From Sarcocystis neurona (taxonomy: Eukaryota; Apicomplexa; Conoidasida; Eucoccidiorida; Sarcocystidae), in NCBI GenBank assembly GCA_000727475.1, contig KL647326.1:458440-522439 (forward strand): a stretch of 64,000 nucleotides of DNA. The letters run 5' to 3'. The notes beneath the pieces were generated by a model, which was not told the origin of the DNA, made no database searches, and saw nothing but the letters and a program-made list of their open reading frames with translations. This document shows positions 1 to 11,527 of this stretch, in pieces (the stretch's first letter is position 1; each line of letters begins with the position of its first letter). The position numbers and the translations under genes were made by a program.

Positions 1-1225
1 ACAGCAGCCAACACAGCAGCGGGAGCAGGAAACGCAGCAGCTGGGCTCGACGGAGCAGCAGAGAAAGTCCCAGCAGCACAGAGAGCAGCAGACGCAGGAG
101 CTGCAGTGCCCCACAACAGCAGATGCACGAACGGCAGCAGCACGAGCGTCGATCGATCCTTCTATTCACTCCAAGAGGGATCTGCTCTCTCCCTCAGTCT
201 CCCCCTCTGTTTCTGTAGCTGTGCATTCACTTCTGCATGTGTTGGCTTTCAAAAAGGGGAGACCTGATGAGGGTGATGAATAGAGAGAAATGGAGAATAT
301 CTGCAATGACAGGGTCTCTGCGAGAACTCTGCTGCCTCACCCTCTCTTCACGTTTCTTCTCCTACGCACCTACCCACGTACACCTATCGACCTACAATAC
401 ATACACATATATATGCATGCGCAAATACAGGTCATTCACATGCACTTACATATAATGAGAGAGAGAAGATAACACGTAAAGAAGGTCGGCGAGATTTAGT
501 CGAAAGAGACGAACGAGCTGCCCCCCGTATCACCGGAGTTGTTGCTGTTGATCAGGCACTCTCCACAAAGAATATGTACGTATGCCGTAGAGATACATAT
601 ATGTGTACATACATAGGAAAAGGAAGACGAAGATATTGAATCTGCGAAGCATGCACGTATCATCAGACACACATACATAGACGCTTCTCAAGAAAGACAG
701 ACACGTACACACATAGATAGGAAGAAAAGGACAGAGGACCAGAGAGACACAGAACTTCCAAACAAGCACAAAAATAGTATACACATATAAAGAGACGCTT
801 CTCTTCATATCTCTTCTTTCGTACAGAGGAAAAGACGTACACATACATATACATACAGACGGAGAGAGGTGCACGCACGCCCATATACGTGGTGTATGGA
901 ATACCCCGCTCATATACATATAATACAGTGTGGAGGACCACACATGTATATATAATAGAGAACGCAGCGCCACACACGTATGTACACATGTATTTTCTTC
1001 TATACGAGGAGCACACGTGGAAACAAGTCCAAAAAGAGACGCGTCAAAATATATGTTGCCGCGTCATATGGACATACATACACGCACGCCCATATATATA
1101 TAGATTGCAGCGGCCCACAGCGCGGCGCCATATACAGATAATTCCATACATACACGCGCGCCCTACATATATATATATAAAGTCGAGAGCCATATACATA
1201 TATATAGCAGCGCCGTGTACATGTC
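1..1225. other. Non-coding flank, no gene seen
   Basis: The first 160 bases are a CAG-rich block. The rest is mixed ATAC/TATA-type simple sequence with scattered GCATGC words. Short open frames here contain long runs of Tyr, Ile, Thr and His from TATACA-type repeats and show no recognisable motif. It lies downstream of the minus-strand gene that stops at 1226 and may hold its 3' UTR. Confidence 0.5.
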
Positions 1226-4200
1226 TCAAAAGAAAGGCGCACCAGAGAAGATGGATGGATCCGCAGAGTTGGTGGAGAAATGCTGCTGCAGCGACAGCAG
1301 CTGCTTCGCCGTCGGGACGTCGTCTGCAGAGAAGCCACGTGGTGTGGGGCCCCGGTCTGCGCTGCGCGACCGCGCCAGCTCCCTCTCTTCTTTTATAGAG
1401 AGACGTCGTACCTGGGAAGACGAAGAACAGCAGCAGATAAAACGAAGAAAATATTTATGTGAGGGGGGCACCGACCCCGAGAAAGCGACGAAAAAGCAAA
1501 TGCCAAGCGGCGCAGAGCGAGACGGAGACACGCAGCAGCACTCTTGCTGCTCGCCTCCTCCCGTCTCTCCCCACAACGAGACAGCCACGCAGACAGACAC
1601 AGGGCCGCAGCAGCAGGCGCTGCTCCTCCTCCATGTAGACCCGTAATTCGATACTACACGTACACGCATATAGGTCCGTCCATATATATGTACTGCAGTG
1701 CCACCACGTAGGTAAGCATGCGGCATGCAGCATGCTCTACATAGGGAGAAGACACGAGGACTGGCGTGTCGCCGTGCTGGTGGCCTCCTCCCCGCCCCGA
1801 AAGAAACGAAGCAGCAGCAGCATCTTCGTCTTCCAACCTCTTCGAACCTCCACACGTGTATCTTCAACATACGCGGTGCCGCCTTATTGTACGGAGAAAG
1901 GTACACATGAAGTCAGGCGCATGCACTCCTCGCGGGTCTATACTATTTCTATCGCCAAGGGTAGACACACAAGCCGACAGACACATATGTCGCTTCTACA
2001 GATACATCTATGTACATCTATATACATATACATACACATACATATATGTAGGTGTATGGACATGGTAACGGCTCTGCAGACACACTTCCTTGTATATACG
2101 TAAACGTGGAACTGGATACATGTAGAAAATAGTATATATACATGTACATATAGGACGCTCGTTGAATGTACGTATGTGTAAATCTCTAGAGAGAAAGCAC
2201 AGACCTACTTATTACGAAACGCATGCTAGACACAGACAGACATACACATGTGCACAAAGATGTTGCTGTTCGCAGGGGAAGGAAAAGGATAAGAAAGTAT
2301 GCTGTTCCTTTGTGTATGGATAACAAAAGCCAATACTGCGAAAGTCTGAGAGAGACTCTTCGCTGGGGGCGCGTCCCCGTCCCGGCTTCTCTGCATGCGC
2401 CCGCCAAAGCCGCAGCGAGACAGGAGTTCCTCCCCCGCCGAACGTACGCACACAGCAGCCGAACAGCAGCAGCAACAGCAGCACGGGACAGAGGCCACCG
2501 GGCAGCAGCTGCAGCGGCAGTTTTGAGAAGCGCGAGCGGCGAAGCATCTGCAGCAGCAGCAAGGGGAGAAGAAGCGGTAGGCGACCGAGAGAGAGTGAGA
2601 GCCACAGCAAGAGCAGCAGCAGCAGCAGCTGTTGCAGCAAGAGGAAACCACGGACACAGGAAAAGAAGGAAGCGAAATAGGAGCGGCGTACGATCACGTG
2701 AATTTCTTGAGGCTCTGCTGCACCGCTACCGCCGCCTTCTTCTTCCTCGTCGCTGAAGGCGTAGTCCAGGCTGCTGTGCGACAGCAACTCCCGAGGAGTC
2801 GGCAGCGTCTCATCCGTGAAGCCTGAACGCCGCCGCGCACCCGCGACACCACCAGCAGCGACAACAGCAGCAGCAGCGGCAGTGGTAGCAGCAGCAACAG
2901 GAACAGCAGCAACAGCAGCAGCAGGTGCTGCCTCTCCATACGCAGCAGCACCAGCCCAGTCACGGCCGAACAGCGACCATTCGTGCACCTCTATTGAATC
3001 ACGTCTACAGAAAAACATTCAACCTCCCCGAGACGACTATCTTCTTCCACCGTTCACCTACACAGAGAGATACACGCATATATATATATATTACATATGT
3101 GGGCATATAGATGAATGTATCGAACTGTACGGAGACGGGTAGATGTATAGATGTCCTGTATACACGGACAAGTAAATTTCTTTCTACATGGACAGAGACA
3201 CGTCTATAAACACAGATACATACGTACGGAGAAATAGACGCATCTATACATATAGATAGATATAAGGACACACAGAAGCCCACATACATAGACATATATA
3301 TGGACAGATAGGTGAGAGCTATTGATATACCTTCAAATATACAGCAAGTATACAAACATATACGGACTCATCGAAGTGTATACACATACGAACGGATAGA
3401 CGGGTACGCTGTTGATAGATATGGGGACAGACGTATACATATGGAAATAGGTATACGGACAGCAGACATACACACACACACGTATATGTAGAGCCCCACA
3501 CGTATATGCCTAAAAGACAGCCGATACGGAGAGGTAGACCCCTTGACCGATGGCGTTGTACGAAGAGCGAAAGATGTGCTGGAGTAGGTCGCTAGATGCA
3601 GCAGGGCAGGAGGGACGCATGCATGCGGGCAGCAGCACAGTTCTTTCTTACCTTCGGGAGGGGGGCCCTCGTCTACGCTCAAACGCCGGCCAATAATTTT
3701 CCCACTTCCCATGGAGAGGACACTCTGGCTTGAGGACGGCAGGGACCTCTCGCTACACGCAGAAGGACTCGTCCGCCAGCTCTGCTGCGTAGCGACGCTT
3801 CCTCCTCCGCTTCCTGCTGCTGCCGCAGGCGTCCCTGCTGTCCCAGATGCTGCTGCACCTTCTATGGCGCTGCTGCTTTTCCTTCTCTCCCCTCCTGCTG
3901 CTCCTGACGCCATGCCAGCAGCCCCCCGGGCAGCTGCTGCTGCGCTGCCTAACGCCGCATCTGCAGTCCCCGCTCGGCGGATCGATGCCGACCCACATGC
4001 AGCAGGACCCCCACGTGGCACTACCGCTCCTCCTGCTGCTTCCCCTCCTGCACCTGCTGCTGTTTCTTCTGTCGCACCCGAAGTTCTCCTCGTCCACCCG
4101 CTGCCGCCTGCTGCTCCTCCTCCTTCCTCCTGCTGCAGCCTCTTCGTCCCTTCGTCCTCGCGTCCCTCCGCTGCTGCTGCTCCTGCTGCAAACAGAGAGA

Positions 4201-7200
4201 GAAGCCACCCCACACGTCCACCCACACACACGGCAAAACGTCCACTCCCGGCCCCCCCGACCTCTGCCCCCTTGCTGCTGCGCGGCTCTTCATGCACTGC
4301 ATGCGAGTTCCCTTCCGTCGAGGACTCCCCTCTCCCCGAGACCCGCCCCCCACCAGCAGCACCACCCACCCGTGCGCGCATGCACACAAATCTGCGAGTT
4401 TCTCCTCTCTTTTCGCGTGTACGCGTCCACCCGCCTGCTTCGCTCCGTCTCTTCCGCAGGGCATGCGTCTCTTTATATCTCACTTGCGCTTGGCTGGAGA
4501 CAGGTCGCCGACGTGTCCTCTCTTCATATATATGTGTCTCTCTCCTATTATAGCCCCCTGTATATCCCCGCTTCCTGGGAGACGCCCTTCCCACTTTCCT
4601 GGGAGCCACTCCCGTCGCTTCCGACGAGAGTCGGGGAATAAATACCGCCTGACGACGTGTCCGCGTGTCTTCTTCACCCACGCATGCATGTCTACACACT
4701 TCTTGTAGACAAACGAATGTTGACCAGGCCACGCACGCCTTCTTCAACCGATGCGCGTGTCTCCTTCTTCCCTCTACCCGTGCGTGTCTACATACCTCTT
4801 GCGGACACACCACGTCCACGGTACATACTTCCTCTTCAACCGACGCGCGTGTCTACTTCTTCCCTCTACCCGTGCGTGTCTACATATTTCTTCTAGACCC
4901 CCGACGTTTGCGTGTCTATGTAACATACTTCTTCTTCAACCGATGGGCCTGCACGTGTCTCCCTTGTCTGCTGCTGCCTCTGTGTGTCTGTACGAACTCC
5001 TTCTGCTTCTCCCCAAGCCTGTCCACAGGCTCCTTCGGCCGACACGTGTATAGAGAAAGCCCCCTCTTCACGCAGGTGCATGCGCACGTATCGCAGGACA
5101 CACGAAGCGCAGAAAAAATCCAGCAGCGCGATTCCCCACACGAGAGACGACACCCCCTTCTTCTGTTATCTCCCAACCTCCCGACTCAGTCCTTCCTCGT
5201 CTACAAACCCTTCTTCACTTGTACACCTCCTGACTGAATAGAAGACCTTCCCGCCTGCGTGTCTACAACCGTCGGGAGGCACACACTATGAACAGAGACC
5301 GTACAAACAGCACGCTTCCCTCCTCGCCCTGTTCTGTCCATCCCTGGCCTCCAGCGCCTTCCTCATCTTCCCACTACATTCATACATACACATATATATA
5401 TATATATATACATACACACACACCGACGCTTCTCTCTGTCTCTCATATATATATGCATGTATACACACATATATATATGCAGAGAAACCTACGTTTCTCG
5501 CGTGGGCTGCTACGACTTTTCTTCACTTCCATATACACATATACACATGTACACACACTTATACATATACATATATATACATATATACATCCATCCATAT
5601 ATATATATATATATATACACAGAGAAATCTACACTTCTCCCATGGTCTGCTGCTACGATTGTTCTTCATTTCCACCTACATATACATACACACATATATA
5701 TATATACAGTGATAAAGTCTTCTCCCCACCGGGATAAAGACAGAGAATTGTTTCTCAATTTCGCTGGTGCTCGGTAATTCCCCCACGTGTGCAGCAGCAC
5801 TCCTTCACTGGAACGTCCTCTCGTGTGTGCTGCGTCTCTCTCTTCTGTTGCTTCTCTTCTTTTCGCCCGACTTTCTTCGCCTGTTCTTCCGTCCCTTCCT
5901 GTCCATCCCCTGCTGCTTCTCCTCCTCCTCCTCTTTGTCCCTCTCTTTTTCTGCCTCGCCTCTCGACGCGTGTGCGTGTGTGTAGACGCGCATGCATGGA
6001 CAGCAGCTACGAGGTCCACGGCCACCCCACTTCCCCACATCCGGCTGCATGCGTGTACGGGGACGCGTTGGGGTGCTGCTGCTTACCTTCTCGTTCTTCC
6101 TTCCTCGGGGCCGTCGCTGCTGCTTTCTCTTCTTTGGTCTCTTGCTGCTGCTGCTGTCGCCCTTGCAGCTCCGTCTCCGTCGCCTCCTCCTCTTCCCCGT
6201 CCTCCTCTCGTTTGTCCTCCTCCTTGCCCCCCTCCTTTTCTTCGTCGTCTTCTTCGTCCTCGTCCTCTTCGCTAAGAAGCTGCTGAATATCTCTGAAGCG
6301 GATCCACCCCGTCCCTTTGCGCGTGAGGATGCGCCACCGCTGCTTCTCTTCTTCTTCTTCGTCTGCTCTCTCTTCGTCTTCCTCGTCCTCGAGTTCACTC
6401 CGCAGCTCTTCCTGAAGTTTGTGGATCAACGGGCTGTCTGAGTCATGTCGTGGAATAACCTCCGGCGGCAGTTCGTCGAAGTCCACGTGCTGCACCACCA
6501 ACCCCACACACGCACACAACCACCGCCTTCCCCCACGTCCGCAGCAGCATCCATCGCTGCCACACGACCGCGTCGCTGCTGCTGCTGCTGCACCACTCCC
6601 TATCATTACAGCGACCAACATACACAAATATATTCCCCCGTGGGAGATCGGCGGACACGAGAAACCTGATACGTGTACACACAAATCTAGACAGGCAGAT
6701 GCAAGAAAAACAAGACATGCATGCGCATGTGTGTGCAGGAGGAGCTGCCGCAAAAGACAGGGCACGGCTGCAGACGGAAGCGAGACGCAGGTACACACGT
6801 CCTCACGCAGCTCGAAAAGGACAACATGCGTCGAAACGAAGCGCCGACGGCCGCGCGGCGCCTGGACACCACCCACCCCCTCACGGCAATGCGCCTGCGG
6901 CTGGAAAACTGCCTTCTTGAAGGGGTGCAGGCGTGTGAAGTTGACCCCCCGCGCACGCTGGGGCAGCAGCACACATACGCGCGTTTTCTTCCGCAGAAAC
7001 AGCAGCGCGTATGCGCATGTCTGAAGCTGCTAAGACGGCGAAGAGAGGTACAGAGCTACACGCCCCATGCGGCTGCAGCACAGCGTTCTCCAGAAGAGAA
7101 GGCTACGAACAGAGAGAGAGCGGCTAGGAAGGACACATGCCGTCCCAGAGCAACAAGACGACAGAGAGAAAGGGAAAAGGCAAGGGAAAAAAGTACGCAG

Positions 7201-10200
7201 ATTCCACAGGCCGCCTCCCGACTTATATGTGCGCGCATGCACGTGGAGGAGAGAGGGGTAGAACTGCAGCAGCAGGAGCGGCAGCAGCAGGAGGGGGAGA
7301 ACTGCTGCACCAACAGCAGCAGCGAGGGAAGTGCAGCAGTACCCACAGCAGCAAGAGAGAGGGGAGCCGCAGCTGCAGTGGCAGCAGCAACAAGGATGGC
7401 AAGGCAGGGGAGATTATGAGGAACTTACGAGATCCGCGATGTGCTTTTCGACGACTTTGGGAGGGTCCGGAGAAAACTTGACGTGGCACTGCGGCAGCAA
7501 CGACAGCAGCAGCCAAAATGAGCAGCGCAGATGGACAACGGAGTGGGACAGAGAAACAGCCCCCGTAGCAGCAAAAAGCAGCAGGATTCCAGACGCAGCA
7601 GCCACACGCAGCAGAGCGAAGCCGAAGCGCGAAAGCGCAGAGGAGCCGCGACGGCAGCAGGAACATGCGGGAGCGCCAGTCTGGCAGCAGAGACCGGCTG
7701 AAGAAGAAGCAGCAGCAGCACGACGCAGAAGAGCTGCAACAGAACCAGGGAGAAGCCGGCGCAGCAGCAGCAACAGAGAGAAGCACGAGCAACAGCAAAG
7801 CACAAGCCTGTGGATGCGCACTCTATCAAAATGAAGTCGAAATACGTCCACAAAGAAAATACATGCGTGGAATGTGATCCACCTGCATCTATCTAGACCT
7901 GTATCTCCTATATATATACATATACACATATACATATGTGAGTCATCTATACTGACTAAACCTGTACCTTTCAACATATATACACATTCACATATATATA
8001 TATATGACTCATCTATATCTACACCTGTATCTTATATATATATATATATAGGGTCCATCTGTACCTATCTAGACCTGTATCTCGTATACATACATACACA
8101 CATACACATATACACATATGTGTGTAACTCTGAGCCATCTAAATCTACCTAAACCTGTATCATATATATATATATTTCTCTGTGTATTTGTATGTGTGTG
8201 GCTAGTTTTTTCTCCGTTGTTCATATCCCGCCTGCCAATGCGATACCAAGAGATCCACAGGCATACCGGTCGACAGGCGGACACGTACATGTGTGTTTAT
8301 CTCTTTGCTGGTGTTTATGTGTGGGTGTGTGTGTGGACGGAGAACAGCCGGGCGAGGCACGGCAAAAAGTTTGTCTGCGTGGGGGGGGGACGAAACGAGA
8401 GAAGCAGCAACGTACCTCCTCGCTGACTTTGGTTTTTGAGAGACTTTTGCGGGGCAGAGACGAGACGGCGCACCCCGGAGACAGATCGACAGCAGCAGCA
8501 GCAGCAACCCCGTGCTGCAGAGCCATCTCTCTCAACTTCTCGATCATCAGCAGCTGGTGTGTTTCTGCGCTGTACTGCCGATGTAGCAGCTCCTGCTCGA
8601 GCGGCAGCAAGTGCGTCCGCTTCGTCTGCTGCTGCTGCTGCTGCGGGTCGTCGATCTTCTGCGACCCCTGCTGCTGCTGCTGTTCGAGCTGCTCCTGCTG
8701 CTGCAGTTCCTTCCTGCGTCTCTGTTCTTCTGCTCTGCCTTGTTCCCGTCTTACTCCTATCCGCATCTCCAGTACCTCCTGCGCGGCCAGCAGGCCTGCG
8801 CATGCAGCCGCAGCAGCAGCGAGGCAGGAACGGCGGCACCCCACACACAAGAAAAACAGCAACATCAGGACATGCCACACACACACGTACAGAGCGCAGC
8901 AGCAGCAGCAGCACTTCCGCACAGACGCACACACACAGACGCACACACACACACACAGCAGCAGCTGCGTAGCAGCAGCACGGCGCACGGGAGGAGACAC
9001 CTGCAGCAGCTCGAGAGACATCACGCAAGCGGCCACCGCCAGACGCAGCACAGTTTTACCCCCACGAGCAGCCGCACCTGCAGAACGACTGTCCCAAGCA
9101 GCAGCTGCAGCACCCAATAAGAAGCAATAGCAGCAGCAGCAGCGCGCGCAGGCGGTACGCAGCAGCGCCCCCCAGCACAGTGCCCCGGCATAAATGCAAC
9201 ACAAGCCCGTGACTGTGGTGCCGCAACCACCACGACTCCAAGGGAAGCAGCGTCCGCAGCAAGACCCATCAGCTACCCTCTCCACACCCAGACGCAGCAA
9301 CAGCACTTCAGACAAATCAGCAGCACTCCACGTAGACCAGCAGCAGGCTACGCAGCAGCAGCAGCCGGACATGCAGGAGCAGCCGAACGTGCAGCAGCAA
9401 GGAACTTGCACAAGCAGAACGGCGACAGGAACACAGGCAGCTGCAGCAGCAGCTGGACAAGCAGGAGCAACCCCAAGAGAGCAGCCGCATGCATACGATG
9501 TGTAGACTGCCAGCAAATTCATCGCACGTTGTTCAGTCCCGCGTTCAGAGCAACCGCATGCGCACGGTGTCATGCAGCTGTCTTGTTTTCACCAACAGCA
9601 GTAGCTGCTGCTCCTGCTTTGTCCCACTAGTCAAACCTCTGCTGCTGCCAGCGCGTCCGCTGCAGAAGCATTACCTAGTGCCACCACAGATGTTCCCGCT
9701 GCCGCAGCAGGTTCCTCCTGCTCTGCTCTGCTGCCGTCGCTGCTGCTGTCCTTTCAGAACAGCTGCTGCTGTTGCTGTGGCTGTTTCTCTACCGCTACTG
9801 CTGTCGGGTTGGCTTCCTTCCTGACTCTGGGCTGTGCCACTTCTGCCGCTGCGGTTTCTCTCTCGGTTGCAGCTGCTACCTGCTACAGTGCTGCTTGTGC
9901 AGCACCACGTCTCTGCTGCTACTTCTTCGTCCGAATGTCCTGTTGCTGCTGCTGCTGTTCTTCTGCTGCTCTGGCGTCTCCCTCCTGTCGCGCGGCTGCC
10001 CGCTGGCTGTTACTCACCATGCGTCTCTGCAATCTGCGCAGCAGTGAGACGTCCCGTGGGGAATCGCTTGCGTATTCGCCTGCCGATCGCCGTCTCCACA
10101 CCGGCCGCCGCAGCTTCCTCCCTTCCGGTCGCCGCTGTTGCCGTATCGAAGCCAACGACCTTCGTCGAGACACCGCACTCCTTCTTCTGTCCTGCAGCTC

Positions 10201-11527
10201 CGGCAGCCGTCGCAGGCAACGTGCTGCTGTTCTCGCTTGCGCCAGCGCCACTCTTCTCTCCTTTCCCTGCCTCACCCTGCAAAATCAAAGCAGCAGAAAA
10301 AGTTCTTCCGCGACACACGTGTCACACACAAATAAATCGACTCAAATATGTATGTATACACCTATATACACAAACACCCATCGAGACACCAGGCTTGTAC
10401 TTATCTTTCTATCTATATATGTATGCGTAGATACACACATATGCGTAGGGACATCAGAAGGCGTGCGTCTACCTACGTATCTACATATATATATATATGC
10501 ATAGATACACAAATACGCACAGAAACATCAGGCATACATATATATATATATACAGATACACATACATGCATAGGTACATGTCCGCCTCCATGTCGGTGTC
10601 ACTGGCAAGAGAGGAGCAGCGCGCAGCGTAGATGCTGCAGGGGAGGAAAGTGGGGCCCACACAGCGCCGCAGCAGCAAACCGGGGCGACAGCAGAACTGC
10701 TGAGCCCCGGGTGGTGACAGCTGCGCGAGGTGGCAGCAGCGCAGGGCACCGCCGGCCGCCTTCCCGCAGCACAGCGTTCGGCGGCAACGGGAGTGTACGT
10801 ACACCGCGGCCGCCCACTGGTGAGCTGACGTGGAAAAGTGGAGGACGTTTCTGCTGCTGCTGTCCTCCCGGCTTTTCTGCAGTAGCTCTCGGAGTGTACG
10901 TACATCACAGCACCCCTCGCAAGGCCCACGAGGGAGAGCGAAGTAATGGTTCTACTGCTGCTGCGTTCCCCCGGCTTTCCCGTAGTCGCTGCCTGGCTTC
11001 CTCCACTGCACCGTTTCTGGTGCTGGTGGTGCTGCTGCTTGCTCCGGCAGTCATTGTTCCTTTCTGCTGCAGCGGTGGTGCATGCGCACAGACTCACGCA
11101 GCAGCAGCAGCGGCAGAGTTGGGTTTCTTACCGGCTCTCCGTTGGCGGCTGCCACAGCAGCAGCAGCATCCCGTTGTGTGGCAAGTTGCTGCTGCTCCCC
11201 CTGTTCCTCCTGCTCTTCTTTCCTTTTGGCGACGGCGCCTCCACGCGATGTGGCGTCGTGGCCTTGCTGCTGCTTCTGGTCAGCACCAGCTATCTCTAGG
11301 TCGCCGTCCTCCTTCCCTGCAGTAGCCGCCTCTCGCAGGTGCTGCTCGAGCTGCTGCTTCACCTGCTGCAGCTGCTCCTGAAGCTGACGCTGTCGCTCCT
11401 GCTGCAGCTGCAGCTGCCGCAGCAGTTCTTTCTGTCGAGCTGTTGCGTCCCCCTGCTGCTGCTGGGCCGCCGCTGCAGCTGCTGACGACCGCCTGCTCTC
11501 CACTACGTCGCGCAGCGCCTGCAGACC
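1226..11527 (-). CDS. Unrecognised Gln-rich coiled-coil/acidic protein, eight-exon chain
   Basis: I do not recognise this protein. Exons on the minus strand, in order: 11527-11132, 10276-10018, 8795-8416, 7488-7429, 6489-6087, 4185-3652, 2990-2692 and 1411-1226 (TGA at 1226-1228). All introns have GT..AG ends (donors GTAAG, GTGAG or GTACG), and every exon joins the next in the same reading phase (0,1,0,0,1,1,0). That is the main evidence. The product is about 838 residues without its 5' end. Exon 1 is a Gln/Glu/Arg heptad-like helix (RQKELLRQLQLQQERQRQLQ). Exon 2 ends FPTGRLTAAQIAETHG. Exon 3 is a Gln-rich helix with EVLEMRIGVRREQGRAEEQ. Exon 4 reads CHVKFSPDPPKVVEKHIADL. Exon 5 starts HVDFDELPPEVIPRHDSDSP and becomes strongly Asp/Glu-rich. 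Exons 6-7 are Ala/Gly/Ser-rich with GSGKIIGRRLSVDEGPPPE and EVHEWSLFGRDW. The C-terminus is DPSIFSGAPFF. No start codon was found upstream of 11527, so this may be the 3' portion of the NEMF gene. Confidence 0.6.
4660..4960. repeat. About 95-bp tandem repeat, 2-3 copies, intronic
   Basis: A block starting CTTCAACCGATGCGCGTGTCT and running into CCCTCTACCCGTGCGTGTCTAC recurs from about 4739, 4831 and 4930, with some divergence. It lies in the intron between exons 6489-6087 and 4185-3652 of the unknown gene. The frames it opens are not treated as coding. Confidence 0.7.
7886..8175. repeat. Degenerate tandem repeat, five copies of about 60 bp, intronic
   Basis: A core close to CATCTATCTAGACCTGTATC, followed by a (TA)n tail, begins near 7886, 7943, 8010, 8055 and 8135. 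Copies differ in tail length and by point changes. The array lies in the intron between exons 8795-8416 and 7488-7429 of the unknown minus-strand gene. Confidence 0.7.
8796..9520. repeat. CAG-rich block (CTG in the sense of the host gene) ending at a 3' splice site
   Basis: Read on the plus strand this is dense CAG. In the sense of the minus-strand gene it is CTG and runs straight into the acceptor of the exon that starts at 8795. At the donor end of the same intron (about 9600-10017) the polarity is reversed, so the sense strand there is CAG-rich. The intron ends are therefore complementary. Confidence 0.6.

Noticed and set aside
5805..6972. Separate acidic-protein gene on the minus strand covering 6.0-6.9 kb
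   Set aside because: Only 6489-6087 is supported; it is an exon of the larger chain, with the acceptor at 6490 and donor at 6086. The rest of the frame is intron.
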